A stretch of 64,000 nt of DNA, from NCBI RefSeq assembly GCF_026342035.1, contig NZ_JAPENM010000005.1, forward strand, positions 186,001-250,000. Reading direction: 5' to 3'. The DNA comes from Aldersonia sp. NBC_00410 (GTDB taxonomy: Bacteria; Actinomycetota; Actinomycetes; Mycobacteriales; Mycobacteriaceae). Of this stretch, positions 14,859 through 23,560 are shown piece after piece. The translations under genes were made by a program, and so were the position numbers. Each line of letters starts with the position of its first letter. Positions within the stretch are counted from its first letter, which is position 1. The notes under the pieces are model-generated. The model had not been told where the DNA came from. It saw nothing but the letters and a program-made list of their open reading frames with translations, and ran no database searches.

Positions 14859-16167
14859 GTGCGACGCTCCCATTGGTCTTGCCGTTCGATGCGGCTTTTT
14901 CTTCCTTGTACTCGTTCACGAAATCGTGCGCGGTCTTGTGCAGATGCCGCAGCAGGATCTCCTGATCGCACAGCGGGAAGTCGGTGACCGCCCGGGTGCC
15001 GATCTGGGTCTGAGTGGCCTCCAGGGTGTTGGCATCCTGCAACGCGTATTCCTTGAAGGTCACCGCTGCCAGCTCCTGGGACAGTCGCTGACGGGTGTTC
15101 TTCGGCGGTACGAAGTACAGGTTGGCCTCGAAGATATGCGAGTCCACGCCGGTCGGCCAGTAGTTGTAGGTGAGGTACCACCCCGGCACCCACAGCAGCA
15201 GAGTGAAGTTGGGGAAGAACTCGAACGAGTCCTGGCCCCAGGTCTTCTGCCGTGCCGGGTTGACGGCCGGGGGAAGCTCGTCGGGCAGGATGCCCTTGAT
15301 ATCGGGACGATCCCACGGACCGAACAGGCCGCTGTGCAGGATCCGCTCGATGGGCTTGACCATGTTCAGGTCCTTGGGCGGAGACATTCCGCCCCAGGAC
15401 GAGATCATCGAGTGGATGCCCTTGATGTCGTAGTGCAGCGCTTCGAAGCCGATCTTGGCCAGCTTCGCGGCTTCCTCCTGAGTTGCCTGCTTCATATGCA
15501 GGATCGGCGCGTGGTAGAACTCGATGAACGCGTCGATGAACAGCTTCCAGTTCGCCTTGATCTCCGAGCGGTAGCTGTAGACCTCGGTCATTTCGTGGAA
15601 CGGGTAGCCCTCGAGCCCCTTACCGAAGTCGCCCATATAGTCGGCCAGCGGCCCGGCCTCGTCGTCGAAGTTGACGAAGATGAAGCCTTCCCACACCTCG
15701 CACTTCACGGGCTTGAGGCCGTAGTCGGCCTTGTCCACGTCGAAGAACTCGTCTTCCTGCTGGATGAAGGTCAGATCACCCTTGGTGCTGTACCGCCAGG
15801 CGTGGTACTTGCAGGTGAACTGGCGGCAGCTGCCCGAGACCTCTTCGTTGGGGTAGTCGTTCCAGACCAGCTTGTTCCCACGGTGCCGGCACAGGTTGTA
15901 GAAGGCGCGGACTTCGCCGTCCTTGTCCTTGACGATGATGATCGAGGTGCCCGGTCCGACGGACGGCATCTCCCTGGTGAAGTAACTGCCGGTCTTGGGC
16001 AGCCGCTCGACCCGGCCGACGTGCAGCCAGAGCTTGCGAAAAATCGCCTGCTGCTCCAGCTTGTAATGCTCGGGATCGATGGAGTCGTTGTAATTGACGG
16101 GTGCAGTGCCGAGTTCGGGCCAATTCTCGGTCCAACTGCCCGCGGCCGGTTTCGGAAAGTGCGCCAC
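14851..16167 (-). CDS. Rieske non-heme iron oxygenase, catalytic (alpha) subunit
   Basis: A 438-residue ring-hydroxylating-type oxygenase. The Rieske [2Fe-2S] ligands are Cys93-x-His95 and Cys119-x2-His122, with 23 residues between the pairs, longer than usual. The mononuclear iron site lies in NWKLFIDAFIEFYHAPILH: two His are spaced as usual, and the bridging Asp of naphthalene dioxygenase is Glu here, as in choline-monooxygenase-type members. The GTG at 16167 behind AAAGG is preferred over an upstream TTG (16200). No dedicated reductase is in the operon. The ferredoxin at 49863 or the FprB-like protein at 57854 could supply electrons. Substrate unknown. Confidence 0.88.
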   Translation of the reverse strand: MAHFPKPAAGSWTENWPELGTAPVNYNDSIDPEHYKLEQQAIFRKLWLHVGRVERLPKTGSYFTREMPSVGPGTSIIIVKDKDGEVRAFYNLCRHRGNKLVWNDYPNEEVSGSCRQFTCKYHAWRYSTKGDLTFIQQEDEFFDVDKADYGLKPVKCEVWEGFIFVNFDDEAGPLADYMGDFGKGLEGYPFHEMTEVYSYRSEIKANWKLFIDAFIEFYHAPILHMKQATQEEAAKLAKIGFEALHYDIKGIHSMISSWGGMSPPKDLNMVKPIERILHSGLFGPWDRPDIKGILPDELPPAVNPARQKTWGQDSFEFFPNFTLLLWVPGWYLTYNYWPTGVDSHIFEANLYFVPPKNTRQRLSQELAAVTFKEYALQDANTLEATQTQIGTRAVTDFPLCDQEILLRHLHKTAHDFVNEYKEEKAASNGKTNGSVAHV

Positions 16168-16171
16168 AGGT

Positions 16172-16702
16172 CTAACCTTTCTGTTCGGGCTTAACGCCAA
16201 AAGTGTTGTAGGCCACGGCCATAGTGTTGTATGTGCCGATTGTGAAGATCAGGTCCATGAGCTGACGCTCGTCGAGCCGGGCCTCGAGAGTGGCCCAAGT
16301 CGAATCGGTGATCGCCGACTTTTCATCGAGCTCGTCGACTGCGCGCAGCACCGCCCGCTCGAAGTCGTCCGCCGACTCGCCACGCTGTGCGGCGGCGACC
16401 TCGCCGGCGTCGAGGCCGACTTCGGCGGCCATCTCCACGTGGTGCGCCGACTCGTATTCGCAGTCGCGTCGGTAGGCCACCCGCAGGATCGCGAGCTCGC
16501 GCAGGCGCGGGGGCAGAGTCGACCGGAACAGCAGGTGGACGCTCAGGCCGAGAAAGGCCTTGGTCAGCGCCGGGTGCCGTACGAGCGTCGCGAGCGCGGT
16601 ACCGGCATCGTCGGGGTTCTGCCGCGCGCGCGGCATCATCCCGGCGAGCGCCGCGCGCGTCTCGTCGTCCCATTCGTCCGCGGGAAGCGGGGGGAGCCGC
16701 AT
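16172..16702 (-). CDS. Carboxymuconolactone decarboxylase-like (AhpD-like fold) protein
   Basis: This 176-residue helical protein carries the family core LRELAILRVAYRRDCEYESAHHV, seen as RELAILRVA followed by a single Cys and EsAHH. It has no CxxC, so it is not an AhpD-type peroxidase. Such proteins serve as lactone decarboxylases or as uncharacterised partners in aromatic and steroid catabolism. The ATG at 16702 follows AAGGAG. It is the first gene of the leftward seven-gene operon, and the operator repeat ends 21 bp upstream. Confidence 0.82.
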   Translation of the reverse strand: MRLPPLPADEWDDETRAALAGMMPRARQNPDDAGTALATLVRHPALTKAFLGLSVHLLFRSTLPPRLRELAILRVAYRRDCEYESAHHVEMAAEVGLDAGEVAAAQRGESADDFERAVLRAVDELDEKSAITDSTWATLEARLDERQLMDLIFTIGTYNTMAVAYNTFGVKPEQKG

Positions 16703-16720
16703 GCACGAACTCCTTCCTTG

Positions 16721-16739
16721 AGGAGAATCGGATTCTCAA
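16721..16739. promoter_or_regulatory. Operator-like inverted repeat upstream of the Rieske operon
   Basis: AGGAGAATCGGATTCTCAA has the core GAGAAT-CGG-ATTCTC at 16723-16737, 20 bp before the ATG at 16702. It is the only clear regulatory palindrome next to the start of the leftward operon 16702-11023. Confidence 0.78.
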
Positions 16740-16879
16740 TATTGAACAATAGGTTTCCACGACGAGTATCGGTTCGTCAACGTCTGGGTGCGAACTGCTT
16801 CGCCGGCGAGTGCCTTCTGCGGGGGCGTGAGGTACCGCGACCTCGCGCTTGTCGGTGTGCATCGGACCAGAGATGGGGC

Positions 16880-16895
16880 GAGAATTCCGATTCTC
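16880..16895. promoter_or_regulatory. Variant operator (4-bp centre) upstream of the transporter operon
   Basis: GAGAATTCCGATTCTC has the same 6-bp arms as the other sites but one extra central base. It is 131 bp before the TTG at 17027. With the site at 16723 it makes a divergent regulatory region of about 290 bp (16738-17026), in which I see no other gene. Confidence 0.65.
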
Positions 16896-16920
16896 AGATT
16901 CCGAAATGGTGCTTGCAATG

Positions 16921-16938
16921 AGTGAGAGCCACGTCACA
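16921..16938 (+). promoter_or_regulatory. Shared upstream element of the two solute-binding-protein genes, copy 1
   Basis: AGTGAGAGCCACGTCACA recurs with two mismatches at 18559-18576, at a similar distance before the second binding-protein gene. In both cases a GATTCTC half-site lies 32-33 bp upstream of it. It may mark a duplicated promoter or activator site. Confidence 0.5.
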
Positions 16939-17026
16939 CTATTAGTGCTCGCCCGCCATTCATTGTGCCCGGGCGTCGCACGACGAAGTGGCCGGACGCA
17001 TCGGCGGCCCAGTGGAGGAGGAAACG

Positions 17027-18418
17027 TTGAAACCACGGCGAATACTCGTGGCTCTCGCAGCAATCACGGTGCTGGTCGCGGGGTGTAGCGGTCGTAGCGA
17101 CGACAGCGGTGCGAGCAGCGAGGACAGCGGCGCGAAGAGCAGCAGCAGCAGTTCGGCTTCGGGCGATTTCGGCGACCTATCGGAAGTCTGTGGCCCCGGT
17201 GACGCGAAGACCGCCTCCGCGCAGGGCGTCACGGCGGACGACATCACGGTCGGCGTCTTCACCGACCTCGGGTTCACCAAGAATCCCGAGTTCGTCGACG
17301 CGGCCAACGTGTTCACCTCGTGGTGCAACGAAGCCGGCGGAATCAATGGGCGCAAGCTGGTGCCCAACACTCACGACACGAATTTGACGGCGGTGCGCCA
17401 GCAGATGGTCGAAGCGTGCCGCGAGGACTTCGCGCTCGTCGGCGGTGGCGCTGGATTCGACTCCCTGGGCGTGCAGGAGCGGCTCAACTGCCTGCTGCCC
17501 AGCTTTCCCGCCCAGGTCGCACAGGTGCAGTCGATCGGCGCCGATCTCGAGCTGAACGCCTCGCCGAGCCGGTTCGTCGGCTACGACAGCTACTACGGGT
17601 TCCGGAAGTGGGCTATGCAGGAGGCCTACCCGGATTCCGCGAACGCAATAGGGATCCTGCGCGGCGATGCGCCGGTCACCAAGACCCTCTCCGACCAGGG
17701 CACCGAGGTCGTTCGGGCGCTCGGTGGCACGGTTGTCTACCAGGACGCCTATCCGCCGTCGGGTATCGCGGACTGGACCCCGTACGCGCAGGCGCTCAAG
17801 GACAAGGGCGTCAAGGGTCTGATCTTCCTCGGCGACCCGAAGCATCTTCCCAAGCTGGAGGAAACCCTTACGGGGATGAACTACAAGCTGGACTGGATCG
17901 ACGCGAACAACAACAACTATTCCCAGGAATTCATCGACCAGCTCGGTAAGTCGGCGCAGTTCCAGAACAATCTGCTCGACCTCGGCGGCTTCGCGCCGAT
18001 CGAACTCGCCGACCAGGTTCCGGCGTTGCAGCAGGTCAAGGACATGTACGCGGAGTACGCGCCGGATGCGAACATCACCTTCCCGGCGCTGCGCGCGATG
18101 TCGGCCTGGCTGCTGTTTTCCAAGGCGGCCTCGGCGTGTGGCGATGAGCTCACGCGCAAGTGCGTCTACGAGAACGGCCTGAAGGAGACGGAGTGGACCG
18201 GCGGCGGGCTGCATGCGCCGGTCAATGTCGGCGACAACACCAAGCCGTCGCCGTGCTTCAACGTCGAGCAGGTGACCCCCGAGGGCTGGCAGCCGGCCGA
18301 CTTCAAGCCGGACAATGGCCTGTACCGGTGCGACATCCCGCCGTACAAGTACACGCAGGACTACGGCAAGCCGATGACCCTGGCGGATGTCGGGAAGAGC
18401 ATGAACGACCTGAACTGA
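17027..18418 (+). CDS. Branched-chain-amino-acid-type ABC transporter solute-binding lipoprotein (copy 1)
   Basis: A 463-residue type I periplasmic-binding protein of the LivJ/K family, anchored as a lipoprotein. The lipobox LVAGC is followed by a Ser-rich linker, then DITVGVFTDLGF, NEAGGINGRKL and VGYDSYYGFRKW. The TTG at 17027, six bases after GGAGGAGG, gives a proper signal peptide. It is roughly 90 residues longer than enteric LivJ. Such binding proteins in actinobacterial catabolic islands often bind aromatic or alicyclic carboxylates rather than amino acids. A close paralogue follows at 18665, separated by a strong hairpin. Confidence 0.88.
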   Translation: MKPRRILVALAAITVLVAGCSGRSDDSGASSEDSGAKSSSSSSASGDFGDLSEVCGPGDAKTASAQGVTADDITVGVFTDLGFTKNPEFVDAANVFTSWCNEAGGINGRKLVPNTHDTNLTAVRQQMVEACREDFALVGGGAGFDSLGVQERLNCLLPSFPAQVAQVQSIGADLELNASPSRFVGYDSYYGFRKWAMQEAYPDSANAIGILRGDAPVTKTLSDQGTEVVRALGGTVVYQDAYPPSGIADWTPYAQALKDKGVKGLIFLGDPKHLPKLEETLTGMNYKLDWIDANNNNYSQEFIDQLGKSAQFQNNLLDLGGFAPIELADQVPALQQVKDMYAEYAPDANITFPALRAMSAWLLFSKAASACGDELTRKCVYENGLKETEWTGGGLHAPVNVGDNTKPSPCFNVEQVTPEGWQPADFKPDNGLYRCDIPPYKYTQDYGKPMTLADVGKSMNDLN

Positions 18419-18444
18419 CGCTCATCCCGAATCCGGTGGACATA

Positions 18445-18478
18445 TCGGCGCCGGCGAGTTCCGACTCGCCGGCGCCGA
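18445..18478 (+). terminator. Strong hairpin between the two binding-protein genes
   Basis: TCGGCGCCGGCGAGT and ACTCGCCGGCGCCGA form a perfect 15-bp stem around TCCG, starting 26 bp after the first binding-protein stop. It could end that transcript, or stabilise its 3' end so that more binding protein than permease is made. Confidence 0.8.
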
Positions 18479-18558
18479 GCCTGTCGCTGTGCCCGCTTTG
18501 CCCGCTTGTCATGAAACTAGAGGTTGATTCTCCAAAAGCGAGAGGATAGTTTCCTAGT

Positions 18559-18576
18559 AGTGAGAGGCACGTCACT
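18559..18576 (+). promoter_or_regulatory. Shared upstream element of the two solute-binding-protein genes, copy 2
   Basis: AGTGAGAGGCACGTCACT matches 16921-16938 at 16 of 18 positions and lies 89 bp before the GTG at 18665. A half-site GATTCTC at 18526-18532 is in register with the variant operator of copy 1, but the opposite arm is degraded. It suggests that the second gene has its own promoter. Confidence 0.5.
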
Positions 18577-18664
18577 GCGGTGGCCCGAAGTGGGCACGGG
18601 GGGCATGGGCGACGGACCTCCCGGCACACATGGCCGGCCGATGACGGCCGGCAGAGGAGGAAAC

Positions 18665-20044
18665 GTGAAACGAAAGCGGATAGTCGTCGCCGTCGCGGCA
18701 GCCGCGCTGCTGCTCGCGGGCTGTAGCGGCCGCAGTGGTACGGAGACCAGCACCGAAAGCGACGGCGGTTCGGCCGGCGCGTCGGCGGTTTCGGCTGATT
18801 TCGGCGACCTCACCGATGTCTGCCAGTCCGGATCGCCGAAGGGCTCGCCCACACAGGGCGTGACCGACAGCCAGATCGAAGTCGGCGTTTTCAGCGATGT
18901 GGGCTTCACCAAGAACTCGGAGTTCGTGGACGCCGCGAAGGTCTTCACCTCGTGGTGCAACGAACTCGGTGGCATCAACGGTCGCAAGCTCGTCGCGAAC
19001 ACCCGCGATTCGAAGCTGATGGAGACCAATGCGCAGATGGTGGCCGCGTGCAGTGAGGACTTCGCTCTCGTCGGTGGCGGCAGCGCGCTGGACGGACTCG
19101 GTGTCAAGACGCGACTGAACTGTGGTCTGCCGAGCTTCCCGGCACAGACTGTGCAGGCGACGGCAACCGGCGCCGACCTTCAGATCAGTGCCTCACCGAG
19201 TCAGACCGCAGGTTATGACCCTTATTTCCAGTTCCGGTCGTGGCTGATGAAGGAGGCCTACCCGGCCTCGGCGGGCGCCATCGGCATCATCAATGGTGAC
19301 TCACCACTCACCAAAGACCTTGGCGCGCAGGCTCTCGAATCCGTGCAGGCGGCCGGTGGCACGTTCGTCTACAACGATCTGTATCCGGCGATGGGTGTCT
19401 CCGACTGGACCCCGTACGCGCAGAAGATCAAGAGCGAGGGCGTCAAGGGTCTGCTGTTCTACGGCGACTACAACCAGCTGGTCAAGCTCGAGACGGTGCT
19501 CACCGGCATGGACTACAAGCTCGACTGGATCGATGCGAACAACAATGCGTACAACGCACAGTTCCTCAAGCTTGCGGGTAAATCGGCCGAGTTCCAGAAC
19601 AACGTCCTAGACCTTGGTGGCGTGGCGCCGCTGGAAAGCGACGAACCGGCCACCAAGCAGGTCAAGGAGCTGTACAAGAAGTACGCGCCCGATGCGCAGA
19701 TCACGCTGCCCGCGATCCGGGCGATGTCGTCCTGGTTGCTCTTCGCGAAGGCTGCGGCGAGCTGTGGTGACGACCTGACGCGCACCTGTGTCTACAACGC
19801 GGCTGCGTCCGAAACCGCCTGGACCGGTGGTGGATTGACCGCGCCGCAGAATCTGGCACAGCCGGCCCCGCCGTCGCCGTGCTACAACGCGGAGCAGGCG
19901 ACGAAGGACGGCTGGGTGGCCGCGGACTTCCATCCGGACAACGGTCCGTACCGCTGCGATATGCCGGCCTACAAGTACACGCAGAACTATGGCACTCCGA
20001 TGACCCTCGCCGACGTGGGCAAGACGATGAACGACGTGAAGTAG
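18665..20044 (+). CDS. Branched-chain-amino-acid-type ABC transporter solute-binding lipoprotein (copy 2)
   Basis: A 459-residue paralogue of the preceding binding protein, similar along its whole length. The lipobox is LLAGC, with QIEVGVFSDVGF, NELGGINGRKL, TPYAQKIKSEGVKGLLFYGD and DANNNAYN. The GTG start at 18665 sits in the same GAGGAGGAAAC context as copy 1. Its TAG directly abuts the permease ATG, so this copy is physically tied to the transporter. Two related binding proteins probably widen the substrate range of a single permease, or serve different growth phases. Confidence 0.88.
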   Translation: MKRKRIVVAVAAAALLLAGCSGRSGTETSTESDGGSAGASAVSADFGDLTDVCQSGSPKGSPTQGVTDSQIEVGVFSDVGFTKNSEFVDAAKVFTSWCNELGGINGRKLVANTRDSKLMETNAQMVAACSEDFALVGGGSALDGLGVKTRLNCGLPSFPAQTVQATATGADLQISASPSQTAGYDPYFQFRSWLMKEAYPASAGAIGIINGDSPLTKDLGAQALESVQAAGGTFVYNDLYPAMGVSDWTPYAQKIKSEGVKGLLFYGDYNQLVKLETVLTGMDYKLDWIDANNNAYNAQFLKLAGKSAEFQNNVLDLGGVAPLESDEPATKQVKELYKKYAPDAQITLPAIRAMSSWLLFAKAAASCGDDLTRTCVYNAAASETAWTGGGLTAPQNLAQPAPPSPCYNAEQATKDGWVAADFHPDNGPYRCDMPAYKYTQNYGTPMTLADVGKTMNDVK

Positions 20045-22165
20045 ATGGATAAGTTCCTCACGTTCGGGATCGTCGGTCTGACCCTGGCCTCGATTTACGC
20101 GATCATCGGTAGCGGCCTGGTGGTCACGTACACGACCACCGGTGTGTTCAACTTCGCGCACGGCGCAACCGGCATGATGGCGGCATTCAGCTACTGGCAG
20201 CTGACCGTCGACTGGGGCCTGCCGGTCTGGCTCGGCATCCTGATCGTGCTCTTCGTCCTGGCACCCGGCTTCGGTCTCCTTGTGGAGAAGGCGCTGCGGC
20301 CAGTGCAGAGTCTGGGTGACGCCGAGAAACTTGTCATGACGATCGCGTTGTTGAGCGCGTTGATCGCGCTGTCGCGGTGGATCTGGGATCCGAATGTCTC
20401 GCGTTCGCTGCCGGCCTTCTTCGCCGACAAGTCATCGATCCACCTCGGCTCGGCGACCGTCAGCTGGCATCAGGGCGTCACGATGATCATCGCCATTGCG
20501 GTGGCGATCGGCCTTCGCGTGTTGATGTTCAACACCCGCATCGGCACAGAAATGCGCGCCACGGTGGACGACCGGTCGCTGGTGGGTCTCACCGGCGCCG
20601 ATCCGGTCCGGGCCAACCGGGTGGCGTGGGTTCTGGGCACCGAGCTTGCCGCGATCGGCGGCGTCCTCATCGCCTCGTCGGTCGCGCTGGACGCCATGCA
20701 ACTGTCGCTGCTGATCGTGAGCGCCTACACCGCGGCGATCTTCGGCAGGCTGAAGAACCTGCCGATGACGTTCGTCGGCGCAATCGTCGTCGGGTGCCTG
20801 GAGAGTTATCTGGCCGGTTACCTGCCGCAGAATCCCTATTTGCCGGGCTTGCGGTTGGCCGCGCCGGCGTTGCTGTTGTTCGCTGCGCTGCTGATCTTCC
20901 CGCATGGGCGATTGCGCGGCCGTGCCTATCGGCTCACCAAGGTTCCGCTGCCAACCATCCGCGGCACGGTGATCTTCGGTGCCGTGATCATCGCATTCGG
21001 CGTCGTGCTCGCGACCGTGCTCACCGAGTCGGACCTGATCTCCTTCGGGCTGATCTTCCCGATGAGCATCATTGCGCTGTCGTTCGTGCCGCTGGCCGGG
21101 TATGCCGGACAGATCTCGCTGTGCCAACTCAGCATGGCCGGGATCGGCGCCGCCGCCTGTGCGTACTTCGGCGGCCAGGGGCAGTGGTGGGCGCTGATCG
21201 CGGCCATCGTGGTCGCGGCCGTATTCGGCGCGGTGGTCGCGATTCCGGCGCTGCGCCTCTCAGGGGTGTACCTCGCGCTCGGCACCGCGGCCTTCGCGGT
21301 GATCCTCGACCGCTGGATCTTCACCATGCCGTCGTTCAGTGTGTTCGGCGTCGACATCACCATCTTCGATCAAGGTTCGGTAAATCTCGTCGGGCCGAAT
21401 CTGTTCGGCTTCCATATCGACTCCACGGCGAAGGTCACCATCTTCTCCGCGGTCTGCCTGGCTCTTGCGACGCTGGTTGTGGCGTCGTTGCGGCACAGCA
21501 GGTTCGGTCGGCAGCTGATCGCGCAACGCGACAGTGAGGCGGCGTACGCCACCCTCGGCGGCAACCTGCTGCTCGCGAAGGTCATGGTGTTCGCGCTGGG
21601 CGCGGGTATCGCCGGTCTCGGCGGCGCGCTCTATGGCATGCAGTTGCAATCGGTCACGGCCGATCAGTTCAACTTCGTGGCGGGCCTGCCGATCTTCCTG
21701 ATCGCCGTCATCGGCGGCCTGGGTGCGGTGGGTGACGGATTCTTCACGGGCACAATGCTTGCCGGGCCGTTCGCCGCGGTCGTCGCGTTGTGGCCCGGGA
21801 CGGCGGATCTCGTCGCGGTGGTGCCGGGCCTGCTCGGTATCGCGTTTGCCGGCGGAATCATCAGCCAGGGTGCGATCGCGACCATGCGGAAGGACTGGGA
21901 TCCGGTGTTCCGCAACCGCACCGCCGTGGTCGCGTACGTCGCCATCTTCGTGGTGGCGTGGCTGCTGCGGCTCAACGATGTCATCAACGGTTACGTCTTC
22001 TTTGGAATTGCGGCGCTCGGCGGGTTGGCGGTGCAAGGCTTTGTATCGATGCGCCAGAAGCCATCGGCGGATGCGGAGATTCCGGTGGAATGGTGGGGCA
22101 TCGAGCGAGACTGGCAGCCCGAGGACGAGGAGGTGCTGAACCGTGCCGTCACTACTCGAGGTTAG
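20045..22165 (+). CDS. Fused LivH-LivM-type ABC transporter permease
   Basis: This 706-residue membrane protein joins the two permeases of a branched-chain-type importer. The first half (LASIYAIIGSGLVVTYTTTG, FNFAHGATGMMAAF) is LivH-like. The second half, from about residue 310 (LSFVPLAGYAGQISLCQLSMAGIGA, IAGLGGALYG, IGGLGAVGDGFFTG), is LivM-like. Many hydrophobic segments occur throughout, with a short soluble C-terminal tail. One gene therefore supplies the whole transmembrane part. The ATG abuts the binding-protein stop and the end overlaps livG-like by 23 bp. Confidence 0.92.
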   Translation: MDKFLTFGIVGLTLASIYAIIGSGLVVTYTTTGVFNFAHGATGMMAAFSYWQLTVDWGLPVWLGILIVLFVLAPGFGLLVEKALRPVQSLGDAEKLVMTIALLSALIALSRWIWDPNVSRSLPAFFADKSSIHLGSATVSWHQGVTMIIAIAVAIGLRVLMFNTRIGTEMRATVDDRSLVGLTGADPVRANRVAWVLGTELAAIGGVLIASSVALDAMQLSLLIVSAYTAAIFGRLKNLPMTFVGAIVVGCLESYLAGYLPQNPYLPGLRLAAPALLLFAALLIFPHGRLRGRAYRLTKVPLPTIRGTVIFGAVIIAFGVVLATVLTESDLISFGLIFPMSIIALSFVPLAGYAGQISLCQLSMAGIGAAACAYFGGQGQWWALIAAIVVAAVFGAVVAIPALRLSGVYLALGTAAFAVILDRWIFTMPSFSVFGVDITIFDQGSVNLVGPNLFGFHIDSTAKVTIFSAVCLALATLVVASLRHSRFGRQLIAQRDSEAAYATLGGNLLLAKVMVFALGAGIAGLGGALYGMQLQSVTADQFNFVAGLPIFLIAVIGGLGAVGDGFFTGTMLAGPFAAVVALWPGTADLVAVVPGLLGIAFAGGIISQGAIATMRKDWDPVFRNRTAVVAYVAIFVVAWLLRLNDVINGYVFFGIAALGGLAVQGFVSMRQKPSADAEIPVEWWGIERDWQPEDEEVLNRAVTTRG

Positions 22166-22856
22166 TGGGGTCAGCGTCGCGTTCGGTGGGAGCAAGGCGC
22201 TCGACGACGTTGCGCTGGCTGCCGAACGCGGCAAGATCACGGGGCTCATCGGGCCCAACGGTGCCGGCAAGAGCACGCTGTTCGACGTTATCGGCGGACT
22301 CCGCCGACCGTTGACCGGACGCGTCACCCTCGACGGGCACGACGTCACCCGCAGTGGTCCTGCGCACCGCGCGAAGCTGGGATTGGCCCGCACCTTCCAG
22401 CGGCTCGAGCTCTTCGGGCGGCTGACGGTACGGGACAATCTGCTCGTCGCCGCGGAACTCGGCGCCAAACGACGCGGCGCCGCTGAATTCGTCGATGGAA
22501 TCATCGATCGGGTCGGACTTCGTGAGGTCGCCGACGTCGGCGCGGACAACCTCTCCACCGGTATGGGCCGACTGGTCGAGGTGGCCAGGGCGATGGCGAC
22601 CCAGCCCGGGCTGCTGTTGCTCGACGAACCTGCGGCAGGCCAGGATCCGGAAGAGACCGAGCGGTTCGCCACGCTGTTGCGCGGGCTGGCCGACGACGGA
22701 GCAGCGGTCCTGCTGGTCGAACACGACATGGAACTGGTGATGAACGTGTGCGATCAGGTGTACGTGCTCGATCTGGGCAGGATCATCTCGAGCGGTCCGC
22801 CTGCGGTCATCCGTCGCGACGAGAAGGTGCTCGCCGCCTACCTGGGGGCAGCATGA
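22143..22856 (+). CDS. ABC transporter ATP-binding protein, LivG-like
   Basis: A 237-residue ATPase. Walker A is GPNGAGKST, the signature is LSTGM (instead of LSGGQ, a deviation also common in LivG proteins), Walker B is LLLLDEPAAG, and EHDM is the switch His region. The GTG start lies within the end of the permease gene. It powers the importer together with the LivF-like protein, which follows with an ATGATG junction. It is slightly shorter than E. coli LivG. Confidence 0.92.
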   Translation: MPSLLEVSGVSVAFGGSKALDDVALAAERGKITGLIGPNGAGKSTLFDVIGGLRRPLTGRVTLDGHDVTRSGPAHRAKLGLARTFQRLELFGRLTVRDNLLVAAELGAKRRGAAEFVDGIIDRVGLREVADVGADNLSTGMGRLVEVARAMATQPGLLLLDEPAAGQDPEETERFATLLRGLADDGAAVLLVEHDMELVMNVCDQVYVLDLGRIISSGPPAVIRRDEKVLAAYLGAA

Positions 22857-23560
22857 TGCCGATCGTCGAGTTGCGCGGTGTGCGCGCGGCCTATGACGAG
22901 ATCACCGTCCTGCACGGCATCGATCTCAGTGTGGCGGCCGGCCAGGTTGTTGCCCTGCTGGGACCCAACGGTGCCGGCAAGACGACCCTGCTGAAGGTGG
23001 CCGCCGGTGTGCACCCGGTGTCGTCCGGCCATCTGATGCTCGGCGGCCGAGACGTCACGGGAGTCGCGCTGCGTGACCTTGCTCGCGCCGGTGTCTGCCT
23101 CATCCCGGAAGGCCGCGGCGTGTTCCCGAACCTCTCGGTCCGGGAGAACCTGCAGATGATGACCTACACCGGTCGGAAGCGCGAAGAAATCGAGGAGATC
23201 GCGTTTTCGCGGTTCCCGATCCTCGGGAAGCGCGCTTCGCAGACGGCCGGCACGATGTCGGGCGGCGAGCAGCAGATGCTCGCGCTCGCTCGCGGGCTGG
23301 CAACCGATCCTGCCGTCCTGCTGCTCGACGAACTGTCGATGGGCTTGGCGCCCTTGATCGTCGGCGAGCTCTACGAGCAGGTGGCCGAAATCGCCCGCCA
23401 AGGTGTCGCGGTGCTGGTCGTCGAGCAGTTCGCCTCGGCGGTACTCGATATCGCGGACCACGCCGCCGTCATGGTGCGTGGTCGGATCCAACAACAAGGC
23501 CACCCCGACGGTGGTTTCCGCACCGAACTTGCAAACCTCTATCTTGGGAGCTCCATATGA
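22853..23560 (+). CDS. ABC transporter ATP-binding protein, LivF-like
   Basis: A 235-residue ATPase with Walker A GPNGAGKTT, LIPEGRGVFPNLSVRENL, signature MSGGEQQ, and Walker B LLLDELSMGLAP, all as in LivF. The start is the ATG at 22853, overlapping the TGA of the LivG-like gene. The stop overlaps the following small membrane protein gene (ATGA). It is the second ATPase of the heterodimeric engine. Confidence 0.92.
   Translation: MMPIVELRGVRAAYDEITVLHGIDLSVAAGQVVALLGPNGAGKTTLLKVAAGVHPVSSGHLMLGGRDVTGVALRDLARAGVCLIPEGRGVFPNLSVRENLQMMTYTGRKREEIEEIAFSRFPILGKRASQTAGTMSGGEQQMLALARGLATDPAVLLLDELSMGLAPLIVGELYEQVAEIARQGVAVLVVEQFASAVLDIADHAAVMVRGRIQQQGHPDGGFRTELANLYLGSSI

Noticed and set aside
17027-23560. 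Branched-chain amino acid importer in the strict sense
   Set aside because: The family is right, but the genes are embedded in a catabolic operon with ACADs and a CoA-transferase behind the shared operator, so amino-acid specificity should not be assumed.
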